Source: Pseudonocardia halophobica (GTDB taxonomy: Bacteria; Actinomycetota; Actinomycetes; Mycobacteriales; Pseudonocardiaceae). Taken from it: a DNA stretch of 64,000 bases. The stretch is from positions 1-64,000 of the forward strand of contig NZ_BSFQ01000022.1 of NCBI RefSeq assembly GCF_027922425.1. Direction: 5' to 3'. The first letter of the stretch is position 1. Each line of letters begins with the position of its first letter. Below, one piece after another: positions 35,415 to 41,749 of this stretch. The notes beneath the pieces were generated by a model. It ran no database searches and was not told where the DNA came from. It worked only from the letters and a program-made list of their open reading frames with translations. Both the position numbers and the translations under genes were made by a program.

Positions 35415-36167
35415 ATGGGCGACACGAGACTGACCTGCGGGCACGAGGATTGCCTGTCGGATGACTTGTGGGCGGACGGGCTGTGCTGGCCCCATTTCCG
35501 GCACTCCCGCGCTGGGACGAAGCCGGTCAAGGCGCGGCCCTACCGGATCAACTCGTACCGACCCGCGAAGTGCAAGGTCGAAGGCTGCCCGTCGACAACC
35601 GTGCACGCCTACGGCTGGTGCCACACCCATTACCAGCACTGGAGCGACTTCGGGGAACCCGGACCTGCCGAGCTCGTCTATGTGCCGCCTCCGCCTCCGA
35701 GGCAGTTGCGAGAGCTCGCGGCGATGTCGGCCCGCCCGGCGTGCACGCTGGAGTCGGCACATCTGTTCGATCCCTCCGACGACGAGCACCCCGAGGGGAA
35801 GCAGGAGCGAGCAGCTCGTCTGTGGGCAGCCGCGCAGGTGTGCGACGTGTGCCCGGTCAAGAGCGTCTGCCTCGACATGATCGATGCCGTCGCCCTGGCT
35901 GCGCCCACGACACCGGACGGTGCAGGAGTGTGGGCCGGCCACCTCGTGACGTCGTCGCGGTACCGGGCGCACCCGGCGGTGAAGGTCGAGGACCCGAACC
36001 GGGTCACCTGCTTCAAGTGCCACGAGACGAAGCCGCGCGAGGAGTTCGGGAAGGGAGTCCGCGAGTGGACGTCGACGGAGTACCTGTGCAAGAAGTGCGG
36101 GGCCGCTAAGCAGGCCGAGTGGGCGGCGCGGAAGCGAGCCGAGAAGCAGGCCCGGCGGGTGGCCTAG
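35415..36167 (+). CDS. WhiB-like iron-sulfur regulator fused to extra zinc modules
   Basis: 250 aa. Two N-terminal fingers (Cys8/Cys13/Cys24/His27 and Cys53/Cys58/Cys69/His72) precede a Pro linker. A WhiB core follows with Cys110, Cys143, Cys146 and Cys152 and the turn GVWAG (171-175). A C-terminal ribbon has Cys199/Cys202 and Cys225/Cys228, then a basic tail. WhiB proteins bind a 4Fe-4S cluster and partner sigma-A; those known are mostly single-domain and about half this size. Phage WhiB proteins can repress host whiB genes, but this domain set is new to me. Confidence 0.8.
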   Translation: MGDTRLTCGHEDCLSDDLWADGLCWPHFRHSRAGTKPVKARPYRINSYRPAKCKVEGCPSTTVHAYGWCHTHYQHWSDFGEPGPAELVYVPPPPPRQLRELAAMSARPACTLESAHLFDPSDDEHPEGKQERAARLWAAAQVCDVCPVKSVCLDMIDAVALAAPTTPDGAGVWAGHLVTSSRYRAHPAVKVEDPNRVTCFKCHETKPREEFGKGVREWTSTEYLCKKCGAAKQAEWAARKRAEKQARRVA

Positions 36168-36223
36168 GATTGGCCGGCCCGCTTCCCCCGGGTGCCCGGT
36201 CCGTACGACCCCCTGGGGGAGCC

Positions 36224-36475
36224 ATGCACGAACGCGACGTCTGGCAGCAGCTGTCCGCCGACCGCGATCTCATCAACCGCGCCGCCCGGCAGTTGCGCCA
36301 CGACACCGTCATGGACCAGTACGCGGGCCGGACGAACCCGGACCCGGCGTTCGGGCTGGCGTCGGTCCTCGACGAGATCGCGCTACGCCTCGGTGACCTG
36401 GACGTGCGGATCCGCGCGAAGGCTGTCGAGGTGTGCCGCGACCTTGTGGAGCTTCGCCGACCTGCAGATCAGTGA
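36224..36475 (+). CDS. Hypothetical protein, last gene of the structural strand
   Basis: 83 aa, acidic and helical (WQQLSADRDLINRAARQLRHDTVMDQYA, FGLASVLDEIALRLGDLDVRI). ATG 36224 has GGGGGAG upstream. I do not recognise it. Confidence 0.65.
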   Translation: MHERDVWQQLSADRDLINRAARQLRHDTVMDQYAGRTNPDPAFGLASVLDEIALRLGDLDVRIRAKAVEVCRDLVELRRPADQ

Positions 36476-36478
36476 ATG

Positions 36479-36588
36479 CTGGCGGCGGAGGTAGCTTGCA
36501 TTCCCCGGCTTAAGCCCGGGCGACTGGCCGAGGCCCCCAACGGCCCCCCAGATCCTTTTCCCTCCGCCGCCAGGCCCCTCGCGGGGCC
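36479..36588 (+). other. Large hairpin region at the convergent junction
   Basis: CTGGCGGCGGAGG (36479-36491) is the perfect complement of CCTCCGCCGCCAG (36561-36573), enclosing 69 bases. GGCCCC-TCGC-GGGGCC (36573-36588) follows. The 339-bp gap 36476-36814 holds no convincing gene. It separates the + strand structural operon from the - strand replication operon, so it may terminate both, or encode a structured RNA. Confidence 0.65.
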
Positions 36589-36725
36589 ACGCATCCGAGT
36601 CAACGCCGAACCCCTTCGGCTCCTCGTTGGCGCGGACGAACTCTGGCACACGGGGCATTGAGCTCCGTCACCAACTGCATGTGGCGCACGTCGTCGGCAA
36701 TTTTTGCGAGCCCGTTCGGACGCAG

Positions 36726-36766
36726 CTCGGCCCCGGCGGCTCCTGTGCGGAGCGTCCGGGGCCGAG
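36726..36766. terminator. Long GC-rich hairpin before the replication operon's 3' end
   Basis: CTCGGCCCCGG (36726-36736) pairs with CCGGGGCCGAG (36756-36766), with an inner GCTCC/GGAGC stem. No T-run follows on either strand. It stands 48 bp beyond the stop of the - strand gene ending at 36815. Confidence 0.5.
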
Positions 36767-36814
36767 GGTGCCGCTTGTTCAGCGGGACGAGCAGAGACTA
36801 GCGGGCCATCCCGA

Positions 36815-37153
36815 TCAGGCGGCCTTCCTCGGGGTGCGGGTGATCGAACGGCGGGTGCGCATGCGCTGCTCGAGGAGCTGCCGCCGGGCCTCCTCGACGT
36901 CGCGGTCAAGCTTCCGGGCGCGGACGGAGATGGTGTCCTCGTGGAACTCGTTCACGAGGACCTCGGGGGGCATGCGCTCGTGCTTCGCGCAGAGGTCGTC
37001 GCTGCCGAGCTCACCCATCGCCCAGCAGGCACGACACCCGCTACGGGCGTCGCGGCGGACCTTCTCTGCGAGCTGAGCCCGCGCGACCTGGTCACGCAAC
37101 TGGGCCTCCTCGCGGGCCGACATCTTCATGGTCACTCCTCGTGTGGTGGTCAT
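36815..37153 (-). CDS. Small Cys/His protein at the end of the replication operon
   Basis: 112 aa, charged and helical, with a possible zinc site C-x2-C ... C-x2-H (GCRACWAMGELGSDDLCAKH). ATG 37153 shares a base with the upstream helicase stop; an inner ATG (MKMSAREE) is possible. Function unknown. Confidence 0.7.
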   Translation of the reverse strand: MTTTRGVTMKMSAREEAQLRDQVARAQLAEKVRRDARSGCRACWAMGELGSDDLCAKHERMPPEVLVNEFHEDTISVRARKLDRDVEEARRQLLEQRMRTRRSITRTPRKAA

Positions 37154-38523
37154 CAGGCGACCCGCAGCCGGATGCCGTACTCGGTGGCGGTCACATAGCC
37201 TTTCGCCTCGGCGAACTCCACGGCGACGTCGAACATGAACCGATCGCGGGACGCGAGGGCGTGCTTCGCCTTGCTGCGAGTCATCTCCCCGCCGGCGTTC
37301 TTGAGGCTGTTCACCAGGACCTTCGCGACCCGCTGCAGCCGCACCTGCACCGCCTCCGGCGAGGTGACGTCCGCCTTCCTGGCAGCGAGCTCCACCGCGG
37401 CGTCGTCGGCGACCCGCTGCATCTCCCGCTTCTTCTCCTTGGCCATCTCGATCAGGGAGTCCCGCACGGCGCACGACGTGTCCCACAAGATCCCGGCCAG
37501 CTCCCAGTCACCGAGCCCGATGTGGGTGCGGCCGGAGAGCAGGGTCAGCAGCGCGGCCATCTTCGACCGCATGAAGCTCTCGTGGCTGTTCAGCGGGTCC
37601 GGGATCTCCTCGCCCCGGTTGAGCCGGACCTGCCGCCGGAACAGCTCCTCCTGGATCTCGACGGCCGCGGAGATGGTCCCGGTGAGGGGCGCGCCGTACT
37701 CGTCCGTCAGGCGCAGGTTCAGCGGGCCCGGAGTCGGGATCCGCTCGGTCGGCCCGTTCCGGTCGGTGCCGGCCACCCAGGCGAACCGCTGCGTCGTGCC
37801 GGTGTCCGAGTCTGCGAGCAGCGGTGCCGCGGTCGACGGCTGGTAGCCGACGAGCAGCCCGAGGCTGTAGGACCCAGCCTTCACGATGCGGGTGCGTTCC
37901 TCGCTGGCGTTGGCCTGCCCCAGCGTCTCGCCGGGCCAGGCGGACCGGATCGTCGTCGCCAGGGTCGACCCGGACCGCTCGGCCAGCTTCGTGAACACCT
38001 CACCCTCGTCGACGCTGACGAAGGCGTGCTTCCGGACCTGCGTGCGGACCTTCTCAGTGCGGGGGTTGCCCTGCTTGTCGATCGCGCCGGGGATCTCCCG
38101 CCACACCGTCCCGTAGAAGCTCTCCGCCAGGCCCTCGCCGGAGCCGATTGCGATGCCGTCGAGGAAGGCAGGCTTGCCGTCCTCGGCGGGCTGGTCGAGG
38201 TAGCCCGGGACGTCGACGAGGCTCCGCGCCGCGCGCGCGCCGGTGGACTTGCCGACGCCGCTGGGGGCGACGGCTGCGGCGAAGTAGTTCAGCGAGCCGG
38301 GGCCGAGGCCGGTGTCGAGCTCGAGACCCGGGTCGACCATCGCGGAGATCCGCGCCAGGGTCGCGTGCAGGACCAGGTCCGCGGACCGGAGCCGGGAGTG
38401 GGCGGCCTGCCGGATGTGGCGCAGCTCCTCGCGTGCCTCCCAGAAGTCCGTCGGGATGTTGGGGAGCTGCCCCGGCTGCTCGGGGGCAGCCGGGTTGACG
38501 AACTCGAAGACATTGCCGGTCAC
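37153..38523 (-). CDS. AAA-type replication helicase-like ATPase (DUF3987-like)
   Basis: 456 aa with Walker A PSGVGKST (87-94) and Walker B FVSVDEGE. The arrangement, a P-loop ATPase right after a primase-polymerase and overlapping it by GTGA, is that of DUF3987-type helicases in actinomycete integrative elements. A winged-helix-like end (RSKAKHALASRDRFMFDVAVEFAEAKGYV) may bind DNA. It probably drives element replication after excision. Confidence 0.8.
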   Translation of the reverse strand: MTGNVFEFVNPAAPEQPGQLPNIPTDFWEAREELRHIRQAAHSRLRSADLVLHATLARISAMVDPGLELDTGLGPGSLNYFAAAVAPSGVGKSTGARAARSLVDVPGYLDQPAEDGKPAFLDGIAIGSGEGLAESFYGTVWREIPGAIDKQGNPRTEKVRTQVRKHAFVSVDEGEVFTKLAERSGSTLATTIRSAWPGETLGQANASEERTRIVKAGSYSLGLLVGYQPSTAAPLLADSDTGTTQRFAWVAGTDRNGPTERIPTPGPLNLRLTDEYGAPLTGTISAAVEIQEELFRRQVRLNRGEEIPDPLNSHESFMRSKMAALLTLLSGRTHIGLGDWELAGILWDTSCAVRDSLIEMAKEKKREMQRVADDAAVELAARKADVTSPEAVQVRLQRVAKVLVNSLKNAGGEMTRSKAKHALASRDRFMFDVAVEFAEAKGYVTATEYGIRLRVA

Positions 38524-39560
38524 GCTGCGGCCGTCCTTTGCGCGGAGCGAGCAGCAGCGTGGGCCTCATGGGGGGTGAGGCCGATACCGATGCCTGCGTC
38601 GATCAGGGGAGCGAGGTCGTGGCCGGCTTCCGCGGCGCGGCACATTGCCCAGTACAGCGAGCGGTTCCGTTCGCCTTCCTGCGCAGCGGAAACGAACTTG
38701 ACCAGGGGGGCGAGGTCGCCCGTAGTGGGGGCGTTCCTCGGGCGGGGCGGTGTCGGGTCGAGCAGAGATCGGAGCCACGCGGGGGCGACTGCGGAGGGCC
38801 GGCGGTCGACCCACTCGTAGCGCCCGCCCGTGATGTGCACGCTTGGAGGGGCGACGAGGTACCCGCTGTTCCGCTTGATGTCGACGCCCTGGCCGAGCCG
38901 GCCGCGGCTCGGGCCGTGCATGGTGAGCCACAGGTGGACACCACCGCCGCCGGTGCGGGCGGTGAGGGTGCGGGGGAGCGCGCCGTGCTCGTCCTGCAGC
39001 CTCGCCAGGGTTTCGTGACCGCCGTTGCGCGGGTCGACGTCGACGACGACGACCCCCTCGGGCGGGCGGATGCCCCAGTTGCAGCGCGGCCACCGCGCGG
39101 CCCACTCCACGACGATGGCGGGGTCGGTGGTGGCGTCGTCCTTCCCGTTCCTGGTGAGCGGGTGCTTGGCTGCGTTGTTGCCGCAGTCCGCGCCGCAGGA
39201 ACAGGTGCCCTCGTCGGTGCGCCAGTGGAGCGGCAGCACCGACGCGCCGGACTGGATGCAGCCGAGGACGTCCGCAGGGACACCGCTTGTGTCGACCGGG
39301 GCACCCTCGTTTGAATCGAGGGTCTCAACAGTGCTTAGACCCTTCTCGACGGCTGGGCCGGCTGCTGGCGTCTGGGCCCCGACGAACGCCCACCCGACGG
39401 ACGGAGCGAGGCGCTCCACCATCGCCGGTACGCACCGCTCGTGCAGGCCCCGGCTGCGCCAGTGGGTGATCGAGGAGACGCCGCAGATCGCGCAGCCGTC
39501 GAGGCCCTGGCCGCCGGCGAGCTCGGCGAGGATGTGCCAGGAGTAGATCGGTTCGGTCAT
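38520..39560 (-). CDS. Bifunctional primase-polymerase (Prim-Pol, archaeo-eukaryotic type)
   Basis: 346 aa. An N-terminal zinc knuckle (Cys23, Cys26 ... Cys43) precedes the Prim-Pol core. The core has KHPLTRNGKDDATTD, the metal pair Asp174/Asp176 in VVVVDVDP, and the conserved His in LVAPPSVHITGGRYEW. It should make primers and copy DNA at the element's origin. I chose ATG 39560, overlapped by a 36-aa micro-ORF; the longer frame is not coding. Confidence 0.88.
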   Translation of the reverse strand: MTEPIYSWHILAELAGGQGLDGCAICGVSSITHWRSRGLHERCVPAMVERLAPSVGWAFVGAQTPAAGPAVEKGLSTVETLDSNEGAPVDTSGVPADVLGCIQSGASVLPLHWRTDEGTCSCGADCGNNAAKHPLTRNGKDDATTDPAIVVEWAARWPRCNWGIRPPEGVVVVDVDPRNGGHETLARLQDEHGALPRTLTARTGGGGVHLWLTMHGPSRGRLGQGVDIKRNSGYLVAPPSVHITGGRYEWVDRRPSAVAPAWLRSLLDPTPPRPRNAPTTGDLAPLVKFVSAAQEGERNRSLYWAMCRAAEAGHDLAPLIDAGIGIGLTPHEAHAAARSAQRTAAA

Positions 39561-39667
39561 CGGGTGACCGCCGTCCAGATGCGGCGGATCAGCCGACGGA
39601 TCCGACGGTGCGGACCGCTTCCGACGTGGACGCGCCCGCAGTCGCACAGCCACAGGTCGGTGTCCAT
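39557..39667 (-). CDS. 36-aa Cys/Arg-rich micro-ORF
   Basis: Starts MDTDLWLCDCGRVHVG and ends WTAVTR. It overlaps the upstream gene by one base and the primase start by ATGA, so it is translated in a coupled chain. CDCG plus His suggests a minimal zinc site; the second half is strongly basic. Confidence 0.6.
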   Translation of the reverse strand: MDTDLWLCDCGRVHVGSGPHRRIRRLIRRIWTAVTR

Positions 39668-39885
39668 CACTCCGCCTCCGACTTCGGAATGAGTACACCG
39701 GCCTGGGCGAGCAGCTCGAGGACGTCGTGGGGCGATGCGGTGCCCGCCCTGACGTTGTCGTGGAGGGTTGCTGCATCGAAGCAGGCGACCTCCTCACCGC
39801 TGTCGGCGTCGATGACGACCGCCACCTTGAGGTGCGGCGGCAGCTGATCGAGCACCCGCAGCGCGCGCGTCTGTGCGTCGGTCAT
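39667..39885 (-). CDS. Hypothetical 72-aa protein
   Basis: Starts MTDAQTRALRVLDQLPPHLKV and is acidic, with alternating strands and helices (AVVIDADSGEEVACFDAATL). Coupled to its neighbours by ATGA and TGATG overlaps. No family recognised. Confidence 0.65.
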   Translation of the reverse strand: MTDAQTRALRVLDQLPPHLKVAVVIDADSGEEVACFDAATLHDNVRAGTASPHDVLELLAQAGVLIPKSEAE

Positions 39886-40094
39886 GCTGCACCTCGGGCC
39901 AGGTGCTGGAACCGGTCCGGCATGTGCTGCTCGCACCACGAGCAGATGACCGGGCCGTGAGTGGATACCTGCGTCACCGTCCAGGCAGCGGGGTGGTCGC
40001 CGGCGCGGGACGGGGTCGCGCAGTTGGTTCGGTCGGCGGGGGTGACCGTCACGGCGACGGAGACGCCACCGACATGGATGTGCTGCTCGGTCAT
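39882..40094 (-). CDS. Hypothetical 70-aa Cys/His protein
   Basis: Starts MTEQHIHVGGVSVAVTV and carries CSWCEQHM near the end, a likely zinc site. Overlaps the next gene by ATGA and the previous one by one base. Confidence 0.65.
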   Translation of the reverse strand: MTEQHIHVGGVSVAVTVTPADRTNCATPSRAGDHPAAWTVTQVSTHGPVICSWCEQHMPDRFQHLARGAA

Positions 40095-40348
40095 CACGCG
40101 ACCTCCAACCGGACGAGGTCGTGCCGGCGGCAGCAGGCACCGCCGCAGCCGTAGGCCCCGATGCCGTTGAGCGCTTCGGTTGCGCTGGTCTCCGTGGCAT
40201 GCAGCATCACGGTGACACCGCGGCAGTAGGAGACGGTCGCGAACGGGCCGGATCCGTTGACCCAGTGCGCCCGCTTCCACACGCACTTGGCGAAGGTGCG
40301 CGGAGAGCGGTGGTGGCTGCCGCAGTTGTGACGGCGGTACGTCTTCAC
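40094..40348 (-). CDS. Hypothetical 84-aa Cys/His-rich protein
   Basis: Basic start MKTYRRHNCGSHHRSPRTFAKC, then YCRG and a CGGACCRRH end; probably zinc-binding. The GTG start has GGAGGT upstream. First gene after a 154-bp gap with a strong hairpin, so it may have its own promoter. Confidence 0.65.
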   Translation of the reverse strand: MKTYRRHNCGSHHRSPRTFAKCVWKRAHWVNGSGPFATVSYCRGVTVMLHATETSATEALNGIGAYGCGGACCRRHDLVRLEVA

Positions 40349-40408
40349 CGGGCACCTCCGGGGCAGTTACGATCGTGCTGGTACATGAAGGTGGTTCCTT
40401 CGTGTCGC

Positions 40409-40439
40409 AGACGCCTCCGAGCCCACCTCGGGGGCGTCT
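40409..40439 (+). terminator. Hairpin in the gap inside the replication operon
   Basis: AGACGCCTCCGAG (40409-40421) pairs with CTCGGGGGCGTCT (40427-40439) around CCCAC, followed on the + strand by TTTC. No + strand gene ends here, so it is either an attenuator of the - strand operon or the end of a short + strand RNA. The gap 40349-40502 has no gene. Confidence 0.55.
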
Positions 40440-40502
40440 TTCATCTCCGGGGTGGGGAGTCAGGTCCCGGAGGTTCCGCTGGTTAGGCGGTGGTCGTGCG
40501 GG

Positions 40503-40649
40503 TCACGCAGCGGCGGCTGTTGCCTCCGTGCCCGGCTCCTCGCGGAGGAGGGCAGAGATGCGGTTGCGCTGCTCTTCGCTAAGTGGCGGGGCGGTGTCGA
40601 CGATCGCCTTGACGTAGGCCGCGAGGTCGTCGGTTACGGGTTCGATCAC
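40503..40649 (-). CDS. 48-aa micro-ORF after the excisionase
   Basis: Starts MIEPVTDDLAAYVKAIVDTA and continues PPLSEEQRNRISALLREE. GTG 40649 overlaps the excisionase stop by GTGA. The PPLSEEQRxR pattern is familiar from small ORFs beside excisionases in actinomycete elements. Function unknown. Confidence 0.7.
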   Translation of the reverse strand: MIEPVTDDLAAYVKAIVDTAPPLSEEQRNRISALLREEPGTEATAAAA

Positions 40650-40897
40650 GCGGCACGCTCCGTGCGCTGGTCCAGCCATTCGCGGACTGCGCCGACGCGG
40701 TAGCGGATGACCCGATCAGTGACTCGGATGCGGGCCGGGCCATTGCCCCGCCGGACCAGAGCGCGAACTGTCTGCTCGTCGCAGTCCAGCAGGATCGCGA
40801 GCTGCCGGGTGTCGATGAGCCTGTCGGGGTCGTCGCCGAGGGTGCCGTGGAGCGGATCCTGGCAAAGTGGAGACTTTGCGGAACCAGCGGACTTCAT
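40646..40897 (-). CDS. Excisionase/MerR-like HTH protein
   Basis: 83 aa with a C-terminal winged HTH of the excisionase type (LIDTRQLAILLDCDEQTVRALVRRG, then RYRVGAVREWLDQR). ATG 40897 begins MKSAGSAKS. It is the first gene of the - strand replication operon and is divergent from the repressor. This suggests a lysogeny switch in which excision and replication are turned on together. Confidence 0.82.
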   Translation of the reverse strand: MKSAGSAKSPLCQDPLHGTLGDDPDRLIDTRQLAILLDCDEQTVRALVRRGNGPARIRVTDRVIRYRVGAVREWLDQRTERAA

Positions 40898-41022
40898 AGC
40901 GACGAAGCTAGCGGGATCGCTATCTTTACCGCAAGCGTGCGCGCTAGGCCAAGCGGGTGATACTTGCGCCTGTCCGCTAATAGGGGATCGTTTTCGTCGG
41001 TCTCGGCTGACAAGGTGTCGCC
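40862..41022. promoter_or_regulatory. Divergent switch region between excisionase and repressor
   Basis: GCAAAGT-GGAG-ACTTTGC (40862-40879) is a perfect 7+7 inverted repeat inside the start of the excisionase gene. The gap 40898-41022 contains repeated GCTAGCGG, CGCTA and CTTGCG fragments. Read on the - strand, TTGGCC then 18 bp then TAAAGA is a possible excisionase promoter. These are plausible operators for the XRE repressor; none is proven. Confidence 0.5.
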
Positions 41023-41619
41023 GTGGACGACAGTCATCGGAGGCGCGCACTTGGCGACGCTGTGATCCGCCGCCGCCGCCAACTCGGCTACAGCCAGGAA
41101 GATCTCGTCAAGCATGGTGGCCCCTCCCACCAGACGATTCGCACGATCGAGCAGGGCCGCCCCGACGCCGCTTTCAGGCCGTCCACCCTCGCCAAGCTCG
41201 ACACCTCACTTCACTGGAGGCCCGGCACGGTCCAGGCGATCCTCGACGGCACCGCCACTCAGGCGCGGCTAAGCGAGGTTGTGGTCTACAACTCCGGCCA
41301 AGACAGCGCGACGATGACGGAGTCCGCAACAGTCACCGAGATTCCAGCCGCTGAAGCCGACCTCGGGGGCCTCGAGGTGGTCGCCTCGTGGCCTTCGGAC
41401 TCGCCATTCGTGCGTGACCACCCGATCAAGCTCCGTGGTCGTAACCCCGATCCGCAGCAGCAGCTCAAGGACACGACGGAGGCCGTCGGGGCAGCGCTCT
41501 TCCAGTACCTCTTGGGGGCCGGCGATGCTCCCCGGGTCGCCCAGGCTCGCCGGCTTGTGAACGAGGCGTGGAACCTGCTGCTGGCCGAGAACGACGACCC
41601 CGGGGGCGACCTGACCTGA
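41023..41619 (+). CDS. XRE-family repressor
   Basis: 198 aa. The N-terminal HTH is clear (LGDAVIRRRRQLGYSQEDLVKHGGPSHQTIRTIEQG). A linker and a helical C-terminal part follow (LKDTTEAVGAALFQYLLGAG), probably for dimerisation. There is no LexA-type protease Ser-Lys pair visible. Its place between the two - strand operons suggests it holds both silent in the integrated state. Confidence 0.85.
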   Translation: MDDSHRRRALGDAVIRRRRQLGYSQEDLVKHGGPSHQTIRTIEQGRPDAAFRPSTLAKLDTSLHWRPGTVQAILDGTATQARLSEVVVYNSGQDSATMTESATVTEIPAAEADLGGLEVVASWPSDSPFVRDHPIKLRGRNPDPQQQLKDTTEAVGAALFQYLLGAGDAPRVAQARRLVNEAWNLLLAENDDPGGDLT

Positions 41620-41700
41620 CCGCCGCGGACACCCCCGACCCCTCCCAGAGGGCCGGAATCAGGGGTGCCGCAACCTGGTTGATCTCGGTCAGGTCCTAGC

Positions 41701-41715
41701 GTTTCCGCAGGTCAG
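41701..41715 (-). repeat. 15-bp motif, copy 3 (inverted)
   Basis: GTTTCCGCAGGTCAG, identical to the copy at 22377. It lies in the 130-bp convergent gap between repressor and translocase. Confidence 0.85.
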
Positions 41716-41729
41716 CGTCCCTACCGGGC

Positions 41730-41749
41730 ACCTGACCCGCCGGTCAGGT
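41730..41749. terminator. Convergent hairpin between repressor and translocase
   Basis: ACCTGACC-CGCC-GGTCAGGT is a perfect 8-bp stem directly after the translocase stop. It is one of several ACCTGACC/GGTCAGGT copies between 41609 and 41769. There is no T-run. Confidence 0.5.

Noticed and set aside
36476..36661. Possible 61-aa gene and possible tRNA in the convergent gap
   Set aside because: The frame has no Shine-Dalgarno and no family; the long stem does not fold into a cloverleaf with an anticodon arm or a TPsiC loop.
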